A stretch of 64,000 nt of DNA, taken from assembly GCA_905209085.1 (NCBI GenBank), contig CAJLRM010000005.1:186001-250000 (forward strand), given 5' to 3'. The notes below the pieces were generated by a model that was given only the letters and a program-made list of their open reading frames with translations, did no database searches and had not been told where the DNA came from. Below, piece after piece: positions 1 to 8,302 of the stretch. This DNA is from an uncultured Eubacteriales bacterium. GTDB lineage: Bacteria > Bacillota > Clostridia > Christensenellales > Borkfalkiaceae. The translations under genes were made by a program, and so were the position numbers. Numbering within the stretch: the stretch's first letter is position 1; each line of letters begins with the position of its first letter.

Positions 1-808
1 TCAGTGTAACGAGGCTCGGACATTCCCAGCAATATCCCGCGTGCGTGCGGCGCAAAAAGTCGTTTGCGTACGACCAATGAAAGAGATCGTCCGACTGATA
101 CAGCTGCACCTTTGCCGCGCCCTCTTCCATGGTGCCGATCAAAATATAGTATTTTCCTTCGCGTTTCCAGATATACGGGTCCCTGAAATCGGCCGCGCTC
201 GTCCCTTCCGGAAGCTGTGCGGGACCGATGATCGGATTGCCTTCGTATTTGAAAAAATGAATTCCGTCGTCCGAATAGGCGAGATTTTGCGTCTGCACCC
301 TTTTCCCGTTTCGGTCGTAATGCCCCGTATAGACGAGATACAGCCTATCGCCTTCGACGATCGCGGAACCCGACCAGCACCCGTCCGCATCGTAATCGCG
401 GTCGGGCGCCAGGGCGACGGGGAGATATTTCCACGATACGAGATCCTCGCTGACCGCGTGTCCCCAATACATCAGCCCGCCGTCCGCGCTGTACGGATGG
501 AACTGATAAAACAGATGATAGTTGCCTTTGTAATAGACGAATCCGTTGGGATCGTTCATCCAGCCGATTTGGGGCTGTAAATGATAATCTCCGCGGAATC
601 TGCCGTTGACCGTCCCTTGATTTGCCTCGATGTATTCGTTTGCTTCCTTTAACATTTCGCTTTCCTCGTAACCGATCTCGCTTTCGAGCAGTAGTTTTCC
701 CCCGCAGGCGACCGCGCACAACAACTGCGCGGCGATCAGCAGGCTTAGAATGGCATAGCGGGCTATTTGCGAACAGGATGCGCAAAGCCCCGCAAGCGCC
801 TTGCGCAT
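1..808 (-). CDS. GH32 beta-fructosidase lipoprotein, C-terminus cut by window edge
   Basis: Only the first 269 codons lie in the window. The start ATG at 808 is preceded by GGAAAG. Residues 1-35 form a lipoprotein signal with lipobox AVAC (Cys35), so the enzyme should be anchored outside the membrane. Three GH32 landmarks are visible: WMNDPNG at 83-89 with nucleophile Asp86, FRDP at 208-211 (transition-state stabiliser Asp210) and ECP at 262-264 (acid/base Glu262). The family hydrolyses terminal fructosyl bonds of sucrose, levan or inulin; the exact substrate cannot be read from this part. It is the last gene on the left, behind two GDSL genes, and has its own strong promoter about 170 bp upstream. 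Confidence 0.9.
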   Translation of the reverse strand, partial: MRKALAGLCASCSQIARYAILSLLIAAQLLCAVACGGKLLLESEIGYEESEMLKEANEYIEANQGTVNGRFRGDYHLQPQIGWMNDPNGFVYYKGNYHLFYQFHPYSADGGLMYWGHAVSEDLVSWKYLPVALAPDRDYDADGCWSGSAIVEGDRLYLVYTGHYDRNGKRVQTQNLAYSDDGIHFFKYEGNPIIGPAQLPEGTSAADFRDPYIWKREGKYYILIGTMEEGAAKVQLYQSDDLFHWSYANDFLRRTHAGYCWECPSLVTL

Positions 809-977
809 AGGTGCTTTCCTTTGCGCGGCGACAGAGCGCGTCATAGCCAGAGAAACGGCGAAAACATATGCGATCTCTCCGCGCCCGCGCCCCTTCGCCT
901 TCCTTAGAGGACGGCAGAGTTTGGGGTCAGGCATAAAACTATGTGCGGCTCCTTCGCGCTCCCCTGTTCTCGTTTTT

Positions 978-1006
978 ATTATAGCACACGCCGAAGTTTT
1001 TTTCAA
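978..1006 (-). promoter_or_regulatory. Sigma-A promoter for the GH32 gene
   Basis: On the minus strand, TTGAAA and TATAAT are separated by exactly 17 bases. The predicted transcript start leaves a leader of roughly 160 bases before the GH32 ATG at 808. I see no terminator hairpin or known riboswitch motif in that leader. Confidence 0.75.
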
Positions 1007-1094
1007 TACCCTTTTTGTTTTTTCTTTTTTCATCGCGGAAATTCCGTCGCCCTGTTTCTTTCTTTCGCTTTATATTTCGCCGCACGCGCCCTTT

Positions 1095-1823
1095 TTATTT
1101 ATTTTCCAAACCGAGAGCGCCGCGGAGAATTCCCCCAAGCACCTCGTATCCCTTGGGAGAAAAATGCAGATAATCGCCCGTAAAATATTCGGGATTGGGC
1201 TTCTTGGTATAATCCTCGTCATCGTAAAAGGCGTACTCCGTTTCCACGATTTCCGCCCACTCTTTTTTCTCGCAGAAACTTCTCATCAACTCGTTGCAGG
1301 TCTTGGTTTCTTCCCGCGCTCCCCAACGGGTTTCTTCCCCGCAAATGGGGATCGTAAGGAAGTATATGTAAGCATTGGGACAAGCCTCGTGAAATTTGTT
1401 CAACATCGGCTGCAAACCTTCTCTTCCCGTCGCCGCCGTGACGCCCTTTTGCCCCAACCCGATATTGTTCGTGCCGACGCAAACGACGATCTGCGTCGGA
1501 TTCTCATTTTTGAGTTTTGCGAGCTGCAAAAGCCAATAGGCACTGGTGGATCCGCCGACTCCTATATTCGTGAGATCGGGCGCGCCCGCAAGGGCGGATT
1601 GACATCCCTCTTTCCAATAATCGAACAGGGAATCCCCCACCAGAAGGCATTTTTCCGCCTGTTCCGCTTCGGAAGAGGAAACCATCGTCGACTCGGCGCT
1701 TTGCCGCGATGAGTAGGAGGAAGACTCCCCACCCGAGGACGATTCGTTCTTTTTTCCGCCGCAGGCACCTACCAAAGCCAAAAGCGCACATAATGCCGCT
1801 ATAAAAAATCCGCGTTTTTTCAT
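1095..1823 (-). CDS. SGNH/GDSL-type esterase lipoprotein (copy 1)
   Basis: This 242-residue protein has a lipoprotein signal ending at Cys21 (LVGAC) and a Ser-rich linker to about residue 55. The SGNH blocks are readable: GDSLFD with nucleophile Ser65 (block I), GVGGST (block II Gly), GTNN (block III Asn) and DYLHFS near the C-terminus supplying the Asp/His pair (block V). Such enzymes remove acetyl or other acyl groups, often from polysaccharides. ATG 1823 follows a GGAGG site. It is a clear paralogue of the gene immediately upstream and is separated from it by 22 bases, so the two are very likely co-transcribed. The substrate is unknown; deacetylation of arabinan- or fructan-rich plant material would fit the neighbours. 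Confidence 0.85.
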   Translation of the reverse strand: MKKRGFFIAALCALLALVGACGGKKNESSSGGESSSYSSRQSAESTMVSSSEAEQAEKCLLVGDSLFDYWKEGCQSALAGAPDLTNIGVGGSTSAYWLLQLAKLKNENPTQIVVCVGTNNIGLGQKGVTAATGREGLQPMLNKFHEACPNAYIYFLTIPICGEETRWGAREETKTCNELMRSFCEKKEWAEIVETEYAFYDDEDYTKKPNPEYFTGDYLHFSPKGYEVLGGILRGALGLENK

Positions 1824-1845
1824 ATATTTTTCCTCCGCCGTCCGA

Positions 1846-2517
1846 TCAATCCAATTGCAGAGCGCCGCGCACGATGGTCTTTAATCGGGAGTATCCCTTC
1901 GAAGAAAAGTGCAGATAATCGCTTACAAAATATTCGGCGCTCGGTTTCTTTGTATAGTCTGCGTCATCGTAAAAAGCGTACTCGGTTTCCACGATTTCCG
2001 CCCAGTCGTATCGACTGCAATATTCGCGCATGATGGAATTGCACTCCGTTATTTCGTCTTTGAGGCTCCAACGGATCTCTTCCCCGCAGATATTGACGGT
2101 GAGCAGATAAATATAGGCGTCGGGGCACACTCTATGGAAAGTCTGCAATACATTTTGCAGACCCGTATCGCATTCCGCCGCCTCCTTTCCCGTGCGCCTG
2201 AGGTCGGCGATGTCGTTCGTGCCGAGCGAAATGATGATTTTTGTCGGATCCTCCCTGATAAGGAGCTTTTCGCTCTTCGACCAATAAATGCCGTTCGTGC
2301 CTCCGACCGCGATATTCGTGAGATTTTTCGCGCCCGCGAGGTCCTTTTCACAGGTGGCTTTCCAAAGGTCAAACAGCGAATCGCCGACCATCAATACCTT
2401 TTCTTCCCTTGCGGCGCTCGACGAGGAATCCTCCGTTTTACCGCCGCAGGCGCAAAGTCCCGCCGCGCATAAAATCGCCGCAATGAAAACGTATATCGAT
2501 TTTTTAAGAATTTTCAT
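1846..2517 (-). CDS. SGNH/GDSL-type esterase lipoprotein (copy 2)
   Basis: This 223-residue paralogue of the following gene has a lipoprotein signal (likely Cys24 in LCAC) and a short Ser-rich linker. Its blocks are GDSLFD (Ser47), AVGGTN, GTNDI and DYLHFS. The first half of the catalytic domain is strikingly similar to its neighbour (VGDSLFD, LTNIxVGG, ETEYAFYDD), while the linker and the C-terminal tail differ. That points to a tandem duplication followed by divergence. ATG 2517 is preceded by GGGAG. A strong hairpin lies just upstream (2547-2590), so expression of the pair depends on read-through from the MORN genes or on a promoter I could not identify. Confidence 0.85.
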   Translation of the reverse strand: MKILKKSIYVFIAAILCAAGLCACGGKTEDSSSSAAREEKVLMVGDSLFDLWKATCEKDLAGAKNLTNIAVGGTNGIYWSKSEKLLIREDPTKIIISLGTNDIADLRRTGKEAAECDTGLQNVLQTFHRVCPDAYIYLLTVNICGEEIRWSLKDEITECNSIMREYCSRYDWAEIVETEYAFYDDADYTKKPSAEYFVSDYLHFSSKGYSRLKTIVRGALQLD

Positions 2518-2546
2518 GTTTTTCTCCCTTCTCTATTCCCGCCTTC

Positions 2547-2590
2547 AAAGAAAAGGCTCCGCTTAAAAGCGCAGCGGCTGCCTTTTCCTC
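2547..2590 (-). terminator. Intrinsic terminator between MORN and GDSL pairs
   Basis: On the minus strand AAAAGGC pairs with GCCTTTT, with an inner CCGCT/AGCGG helix, followed by a short T-rich run. It starts 14 bases past the stop of the MORN gene. Confidence 0.6.
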
Positions 2591-2604
2591 AAAAACGTCT
2601 TGCT

Positions 2605-3564
2605 TTACTTTGTTTTTTCCATCGTCTGCAAAAGGAGGGGATTCGACAAAAATTCCGCCCGTTGCGCTTCCGCTTCTTCATAGACGACGGAAACGTTCGA
2701 CAAGGTCTGTTCCGTCTTTTCTTCTACGCACGTCGTGTTTTCCCAAACGCCCGTCACCACTCTGCCGTCCGCGTACCACATCGTGCCTTCGCCCCAGATC
2801 CAGCCGCTGTTTTTTTCCTTGGAAAACGCGCCTTCGAACTTGACGAATTCGCTGCCCGACTCGAAGTAGTAAACGCCGTGTTCGTCGCTGCGGATGCCCG
2901 TGTCCCAATCGCCCACGTAAACGCCTCCCGACTCCTGAAAATACATGATTCCCCAGCCGTCGGGAAAGTTGTTCTCCATATTTCCCACGTATTTGTTATA
3001 GGTGGAATAGTCGTTTTTGACGCTGAAAGCGGCGTCGTAGAATATCTTACAGCCAAAGCCCTGCGGGTTGCCGTTTTTCCATTCCCCGAAATATGCGTCG
3101 CCCACGGGCCAGGTCATCCAGCCCATGCCGTGCATAAAACCGTCCACCCAGCCGCCTTCGTAGACGCAGCCCGTCGTATATTCCATTCTTCCCACGCCGT
3201 TCTTGGCGCCCTTTTCAAACATACCCCAATACTCGTCGCCGTTTGCGCCGCTCTGGTGTCCGTAGCCGCTGAATTCCCCGTCCGCGAAAAAGCCCTCGTA
3301 TTCCACGAGATCGTAGCCGAGATAGGTGCCGTACCCTTGAAGCTTGCCGTCTTTGAACGTTCCCTTCCATTCGCTGCCGAGAAGGTTCGTCAAAGTGCCC
3401 TCGCCGTTCGGCTTGCCATCCGTCACGATGCCCACATACTCGCTGCCGTCTTCCAATTGGATCGTCTGTACGTTATTTTCCGATCCCCTTCCGCCGCAGC
3501 CGTAAAGGGAAACGAGTCCGAGCGCACACACCGCGAACAGCGCCGATATTTTTTTTGCTTTCAT
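2605..3564 (-). CDS. MORN-repeat lipoprotein (copy 1)
   Basis: Lipoprotein signal with lipobox LYGC (Cys23), followed by at least eight MORN repeats of about 23 residues filling almost the whole mature protein. Repeats carry the usual Y-x-G-x-[FW]-x-x-G-x-x-x-G-x-G pattern, for example WKGTFKDGKLQGYG and YEGGWVDGFMHGMG. MORN repeats form elongated beta-sheets that act as scaffolds or bind membranes or proteins; no catalytic domain is visible. I chose ATG 3564 because AGAGAGG lies 8 bases upstream; an in-frame GTG at 3573 overlaps that Shine-Dalgarno and is unlikely. The next gene upstream is a second MORN lipoprotein. Role unknown; the operon position suggests cell-surface glycan handling. 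Confidence 0.85.
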   Translation of the reverse strand: MKAKKISALFAVCALGLVSLYGCGGRGSENNVQTIQLEDGSEYVGIVTDGKPNGEGTLTNLLGSEWKGTFKDGKLQGYGTYLGYDLVEYEGFFADGEFSGYGHQSGANGDEYWGMFEKGAKNGVGRMEYTTGCVYEGGWVDGFMHGMGWMTWPVGDAYFGEWKNGNPQGFGCKIFYDAAFSVKNDYSTYNKYVGNMENNFPDGWGIMYFQESGGVYVGDWDTGIRSDEHGVYYFESGSEFVKFEGAFSKEKNSGWIWGEGTMWYADGRVVTGVWENTTCVEEKTEQTLSNVSVVYEEAEAQRAEFLSNPLLLQTMEKTK

Positions 3565-3603
3565 CCATGTCACCTCTCTGTTTTTAAGTATTGCTCTTTT
3601 ATC

Positions 3604-4362
3604 TTATTCCGCTTCGGCGGGCTGACCGTTTACGACTTCGGTCCCGTCTTCGAGCGTTCCGTTGTACCAGCTCCATGCGCCCGTTTCCGCGTCTACCGCG
3701 ATATAGCCTTGAACGCCGTCCATCTGACCGTAGCCGTATGTACCCTTCTTAGGAGAGCCTCCCTCGAACGTTCCCGTCCAGAAATTGCCGCCTACCCAAT
3801 GGAAAGTGCCTTCGCCGTTGATCCAGTCGCCCGCGAACTCCCCGTAATAATAGCATCCGTTATTAAACTGATAATATCCGTCTTCGCCCACTCGCTGCTG
3901 ATTTTCCCAGTTGCCGTAATACCAATCGTAAGCGCCTTCGCCCTGCGGCCAGACAAAGAAAGCGGTCCCCTGCAACTTTCCGTTCTTCCACTGTCCGATG
4001 CCGTGATAGCCGCCCGTATAGTAGACCTGTCCGTAGCCGTCCATCAGTCCGTTGACAAACGTGCCTTCGGACCAGCCCGCGTCCTCGCCTTTATAGGTCA
4101 GCTTTCCCGTTCCCGTGAGTTTGAACCCGTCCTCAAAAGTGCCCTCGTAGGTATACTCATCCGTCACCAGTTTTCCTTCGGTCGGTTTGCCGTCCACCGT
4201 CGTGCCCGTAAAGGTGCCGAAGCCGTCGTAAACTTTGTCGGTGACTGTTTCCACAACGGGTTCGGGGATCGATTCGGAAGAAGTTCCGTCGCCGCAACCC
4301 GCAAAGCCGATCATCATTCCGATAGCCAGAAGTACGGGCAAAAAGATTTTTTTGAGATTCAT
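3604..4362 (-). CDS. MORN-repeat lipoprotein (copy 2)
   Basis: This 252-residue paralogue of the adjacent gene has a signal with lipobox FAGC (Cys23), then a Ser/Glu-rich linker and about seven MORN repeats (for example YEGTFEDGFKLTGTG, WSEGTFVNGLMDGYG). It lacks the C-terminal extension of copy 1. ATG 4362 follows a perfect AAGGAGG. It is separated from copy 1 by 39 bases and from the GH51 gene by a hairpin that overlaps the GH51 stop codon. It probably sits on the outer face of the cell membrane. Function is not known. Confidence 0.85.
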   Translation of the reverse strand: MNLKKIFLPVLLAIGMMIGFAGCGDGTSSESIPEPVVETVTDKVYDGFGTFTGTTVDGKPTEGKLVTDEYTYEGTFEDGFKLTGTGKLTYKGEDAGWSEGTFVNGLMDGYGQVYYTGGYHGIGQWKNGKLQGTAFFVWPQGEGAYDWYYGNWENQQRVGEDGYYQFNNGCYYYGEFAGDWINGEGTFHWVGGNFWTGTFEGGSPKKGTYGYGQMDGVQGYIAVDAETGAWSWYNGTLEDGTEVVNGQPAEAE

Positions 4363-4382
4363 ACAAAATCCCTCCTTAAAAA

Positions 4383-4410
4383 ATTTATTTTAAAACCGTT
4401 TTCACGGTTT
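4383..4410 (-). terminator. Terminator-like hairpin at the GH51 stop codon
   Basis: Minus strand: AAACCGT, GAAA loop, ACGGTTT, then TAAAATAAATTTTTT. The stem begins inside the stop codon of the GH51 gene, so it probably lowers transcription into the MORN/GDSL genes. Confidence 0.55.
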
Positions 4411-6329
4411 CATCCGATTTGTATAACAAACACATTGACGCTGACGGGCTGCAACACCATTTGAGCAGGCGCTTTCGTTTCCGTCCTTTCGACGTCCTCT
4501 TCCGCAAAGTTATTCATGGACGCGGGCGTTTTTCCGACCACTTCGATCTGTTTTTCCACCTTGCCGATCTGTCCTTTCCAAGTGAGCGCGATCGTCTTTT
4601 CGGACGGATTCGCCACCGCTATCGCAAGCGTCTTTCCGTCTTTGCTCACCGTCGCCTGATAGTTTAAGCCCGTCGTTTTATCCGTCTGGCGGATCGTCAT
4701 TTCCGCGGCATAGGGCTGCATATGCTGCGCGTAAGCTTGCAAGACATATCCGATAGGCGAAAATACGAGGCGGTGTTCGGAGGCATAGAGAGCGCCCGGC
4801 GCGTTCGCCGTGGAAATGCTGAATACGGCGTCCGAATAGTTTGCCATGCCGACGACGTCCGCGTTTTGGATAAAGAGATTGAGAGCGCTCGCAATCCCCA
4901 GGGCGTCCCGCATCGTCGATTGCGCATTCCACTGATAGGCGTATTCGTCGAAGGCGATCTTCACGTTTTTCGCCGCGGGAATCTCCGCGATAAGACGCCG
5001 ATGATTTTCGATGCGCATATCGAGGTTGTTCGTCATGCTGAGCATATGCAAAGAGGTCGTCACTTCTTTATCGTTCACCGCGTAGAGGTGTTCCGCGATA
5101 TAATCCAGACGCCCCGCGCAGTTTTTGAACATTTCCTCCGTCCACTCGCTGCAATTGTCCCCGCAGCCCGTGACGACGATTTCTTCGTCCGCCTCTCTCA
5201 TGGCGTCCACGAACGCGTTGTGTATTTGGACGTAATTGGAAACGGAGGTGTGACCGATCTGCCAGTCCCCCTGCATTTCGTTGCCCACGCACCAATACCT
5301 GATCCCGTACGGCTTTTCCCGTCCGTTTTGCGCGCGCATCGCGCCGTACGGCGTAGACGAATCGCCGTTGCAGTATTCCACCAGCTGCGCGGCCTCCTCT
5401 TTCGTGCCGCTGCCCGTATTCACCGCCATATAGGGGATCGTCCCGATATATTCGCACATGGCCATAAATTCGTCCGTACCCATATCGTTCGGCTCGATCC
5501 TGCCGTAAAAGCCGCTTTCCAGCCGCTTTTTGTCGTCCTCGATATTTCCCGTTTCGGGAAACCACGCCTGATTGCGCAAGGAAGCGCGTTTATCCCTATC
5601 GCCGATGCCGTCCTTCCAGCAATACCCCGATACGAAGTTGCCGCCCGGCCAACGATAGATCGTTCCCGCCAGCGCTTTCATCGCGTCCAATGTGTCCCTG
5701 CGCATACCGCGATAGTTGTCCGCGGGCATCAGGGAGAAACTGTCTAATTTAACGTTTCCTTGTGTACAGGAAAAGGAAACCTTCCTTTTTCCCTCTGCCG
5801 CGCTGTCCGCTTCAAAGGCGTATTTTTTAAATTCGCCCTCTATCTCGAACTCCTTTTTGACGCCCCCGATATCCGCTTCTATCTTTCCGTCGCCGCTCGC
5901 GTAAAAATATCCCGCGTACGCTTTTTTCGAAAACACGACTTCCTGAGAGATCTCTCCGCCTTTTTCGAGAACGGCGGCGTAGCCGTTGAGAGAATAGCAC
6001 TCGCTGTCGCTCGTCACGCCGCCTTTCGTCTTCCAGGGGGACAATCCCTCCTCTCCCGCGGGATAATAGAATTTCCTGTCTTCCAGCATTTCCGCCCAAA
6101 TGACGCCGTATACGCAGCCCGGAATATGCTCCAAAAACTCCCCGTAAATGAGCGGGGATATTTCGTTTCCCGCTTCTAAGGACGTGATCGCCATCGCGTA
6201 TTCGAGGTCGTATTCGGCGGCGCTGTTTCCGCTATTCTGGCTTTGGGACGTTTCGCCTCCGCCGCAGGCGCAGACACACGTCAGCGCCGTCAAGAGCGCC
6301 GCGGCCATTGTCAGAATTCTTTTTTTCAT
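4410..6329 (-). CDS. GH51-type alpha-L-arabinofuranosidase lipoprotein (copy 1)
   Basis: This 639-residue protein has a lipoprotein signal (Cys22) and Ser-rich linker, then an N-terminal beta-sandwich-like region, the (beta/alpha)8 catalytic domain and a C-terminal beta domain. YRWPGGNFVSGY marks the GH51/arabinofuranosidase core. Glu351 in CVGNEMQGDW is the expected acid/base and Glu462 in AFDEYAY the expected nucleophile. The family releases terminal arabinofuranosyl groups from arabinan, arabinoxylan or arabinogalactan. Being exported and lipid-anchored is less common for GH51 than a cytosolic location. ATG 6329 has AAGGAG; it follows its paralogue after 10 bases, in the same operon as a CUT1 importer. 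Confidence 0.9.
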   Translation of the reverse strand: MKKRILTMAAALLTALTCVCACGGGETSQSQNSGNSAAEYDLEYAMAITSLEAGNEISPLIYGEFLEHIPGCVYGVIWAEMLEDRKFYYPAGEEGLSPWKTKGGVTSDSECYSLNGYAAVLEKGGEISQEVVFSKKAYAGYFYASGDGKIEADIGGVKKEFEIEGEFKKYAFEADSAAEGKRKVSFSCTQGNVKLDSFSLMPADNYRGMRRDTLDAMKALAGTIYRWPGGNFVSGYCWKDGIGDRDKRASLRNQAWFPETGNIEDDKKRLESGFYGRIEPNDMGTDEFMAMCEYIGTIPYMAVNTGSGTKEEAAQLVEYCNGDSSTPYGAMRAQNGREKPYGIRYWCVGNEMQGDWQIGHTSVSNYVQIHNAFVDAMREADEEIVVTGCGDNCSEWTEEMFKNCAGRLDYIAEHLYAVNDKEVTTSLHMLSMTNNLDMRIENHRRLIAEIPAAKNVKIAFDEYAYQWNAQSTMRDALGIASALNLFIQNADVVGMANYSDAVFSISTANAPGALYASEHRLVFSPIGYVLQAYAQHMQPYAAEMTIRQTDKTTGLNYQATVSKDGKTLAIAVANPSEKTIALTWKGQIGKVEKQIEVVGKTPASMNNFAEEDVERTETKAPAQMVLQPVSVNVFVIQIG

Positions 6330-6339
6330 AGTTTTCTCC

Positions 6340-8292
6340 TTATAAATCGATTGCGAACACGCTGACGCTCATGGGCGGAGCCACCACGTTGGCGAGATTG
6401 TCTTTCTCCTGCATATACATCTCGTCCCGCGCGACGGAATTATAGGAATCGTAATAGTCCCCCGTGAGGGTGCGGCGGGCAATTCCCTGCGCCTTCGTAA
6501 ACGCCGCGTTGTTCAGCCGCACCGCAAACTCGCTTGGATTGACGACGGCGACGGACAAAGCCTTTCCGTCCCCGGAAATCGTCACGCTGACGTCGAGCTG
6601 AAAGGTCGGATCGAACTTCACTGCGCTTTGGATTGCGTATTCCTGCATATAATCCCGATACAGCTTCAAAACGTATCCCGCGCCCTGCATCGTCGCCCCG
6701 CCCACTTCGGTGGTGACGCAGCCCTGCGTCGCGTTGACCGTCGAAGAATAACAACACATTTCAAACACGTCCGCGTTGGCGATGACCGAGTTTAAAAATT
6801 CCCCGATGCCCATGCCGTCCTTTAAGCGGGAAGGATTGGTCGCATTGGCGTAGGCGTATTCCGTAAAGGCGATCTTGACGTCCGAGCAGGCGGGATATTT
6901 CGCCAGCAGCGCCCGATGATTGGAAATGCGACCCTCGATATTCGTCTTCATGTTTCTAAGGTGCGCAAACACGTCCGTATTGTCCTGTACGGCGTACATA
7001 TGCTCCGCAATGAAATCCATTTTCTCTCCGCAGGATTTAAAAAGCGAATCCGACCAAGCGGAGGAATTTTCTCCGCTTGCGACGATCAGGATGTCTTTGT
7101 CCACCTTTTTCATCGCGTCTACGAAAGTATTGTGCCGAACGGTGTATTCGGCTACGGGGACGTGTCCGAGCTGCCAATTGCCGAACATTTCGTTGCCTAC
7201 GCCCCAATATCGGACGGCGTACGGCTCCGTATGCCCGTTGGCGGCGCGCATCCCCCCGTATTTCGTGGAGGCGCTGCCGTTGCAGTATTCCACCTGCGCC
7301 GCGGCGTCCTCCACGCTCCCCAGTCCGTCGTTGACCATCATCAAAGGCTCCGCGTCCAAATATTCGCACATCGCCATAAACTCGTCCAGACCGTAATCGT
7401 TCGGCTCTATGCCGCCGTAAAAACCGAGGGAGTTCAATTTGATGATGTCCGAAGAAATCATCGCTTCTTCGGAAGCGAAATCGCTTTCCAGCCCCATATA
7501 GTGGAGATTGCGCCGCGAAGGCCGTTCGTCGATATTTCCCACTCCGTCCAGCCAGTCGTACCCCGAAAGGAAATTCCCGCCGGGCCAGCGGTACAACGGA
7601 CTGTTCAGTTCTTTGAGCGTTTCCAGCGTATCTTTGCGCATTCCCTTGTAATTGTCGGCGGGCATCAATGATAAACTGTCGAAATACCCCTCTCCTTTCG
7701 TCACTTCGAATTTGTACGTCCCTTGCGCGAGCGCGGAAAAATCGCAGGAAAGGGAATACGTAAACTTCGTAAACTCCTTGTTCGCGGGCACCTGAACGGA
7801 AGCGCTCACCTCGCTGTCCCGATAGGCAAGAGAAATTTTAACGGTGCAGCCGCTCTCCGTATAACAGTGGAAATATCCCGCATACTCCTTTTTTTCAAAG
7901 GACATTTTTTGCTGATAAATATCCCCGCCCGCGCAAATTTTCGCGGAGTGCCCGCCCGAAAGCGTAAGGCTCGTTTCGCTGACGACCTTGCTTTCGTCCG
8001 TCGTTTTCCACGGCGAAAGCCCCGACTTTCCCACTTCGTAATAAAACTTTCTGTCCAGCACCTGCTCCGCCCAGATCCCGTCGTAAATACACGTTTCGAT
8101 ATGTTCGATAAACTGCCCGTAAATCAAGGGATTGACATACTCTTTCTCGCCTGCGGCGGAAAAGCTTACCGCCAAAGAAGCCTGATACGGTTCTTCCTCC
8201 GCTTTTTTTTCCGTTTCGCCGCAGGCAGGAAGCGAAAGCATCAGACAGCCGGCGAGAAGCAAGCCGAGAATCCATTTTTTCGTTTTTTTCAT
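6340..8292 (-). CDS. GH51-type alpha-L-arabinofuranosidase lipoprotein (copy 2)
   Basis: This 650-residue paralogue of the next gene has a lipoprotein signal (Cys24 in LPAC). Conserved blocks are YRWPGGNFLSGYDW, GVGNEMFGNW with acid/base Glu368, and AFTEYAY with nucleophile Glu478. Residues around 100-215 resemble a carbohydrate-binding sandwich before the barrel. The two GH51 copies agree around active-site blocks but differ in loops, so they may act on different linkages of the same polysaccharide. ATG 8292 follows AGGAGG and lies 10 bases after the GH2 stop. Confidence 0.9.
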   Translation of the reverse strand: MKKTKKWILGLLLAGCLMLSLPACGETEKKAEEEPYQASLAVSFSAAGEKEYVNPLIYGQFIEHIETCIYDGIWAEQVLDRKFYYEVGKSGLSPWKTTDESKVVSETSLTLSGGHSAKICAGGDIYQQKMSFEKKEYAGYFHCYTESGCTVKISLAYRDSEVSASVQVPANKEFTKFTYSLSCDFSALAQGTYKFEVTKGEGYFDSLSLMPADNYKGMRKDTLETLKELNSPLYRWPGGNFLSGYDWLDGVGNIDERPSRRNLHYMGLESDFASEEAMISSDIIKLNSLGFYGGIEPNDYGLDEFMAMCEYLDAEPLMMVNDGLGSVEDAAAQVEYCNGSASTKYGGMRAANGHTEPYAVRYWGVGNEMFGNWQLGHVPVAEYTVRHNTFVDAMKKVDKDILIVASGENSSAWSDSLFKSCGEKMDFIAEHMYAVQDNTDVFAHLRNMKTNIEGRISNHRALLAKYPACSDVKIAFTEYAYANATNPSRLKDGMGIGEFLNSVIANADVFEMCCYSSTVNATQGCVTTEVGGATMQGAGYVLKLYRDYMQEYAIQSAVKFDPTFQLDVSVTISGDGKALSVAVVNPSEFAVRLNNAAFTKAQGIARRTLTGDYYDSYNSVARDEMYMQEKDNLANVVAPPMSVSVFAIDL

Positions 8293-8302
8293 GTCCGCCT
8301 CC

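Noticed and set aside
2662..4464. 600-codon open frame on the plus strand
   Set aside because: It lies exactly opposite the two MORN genes, which have signal peptides, repeats and ribosome binding sites. It is a codon-bias shadow.
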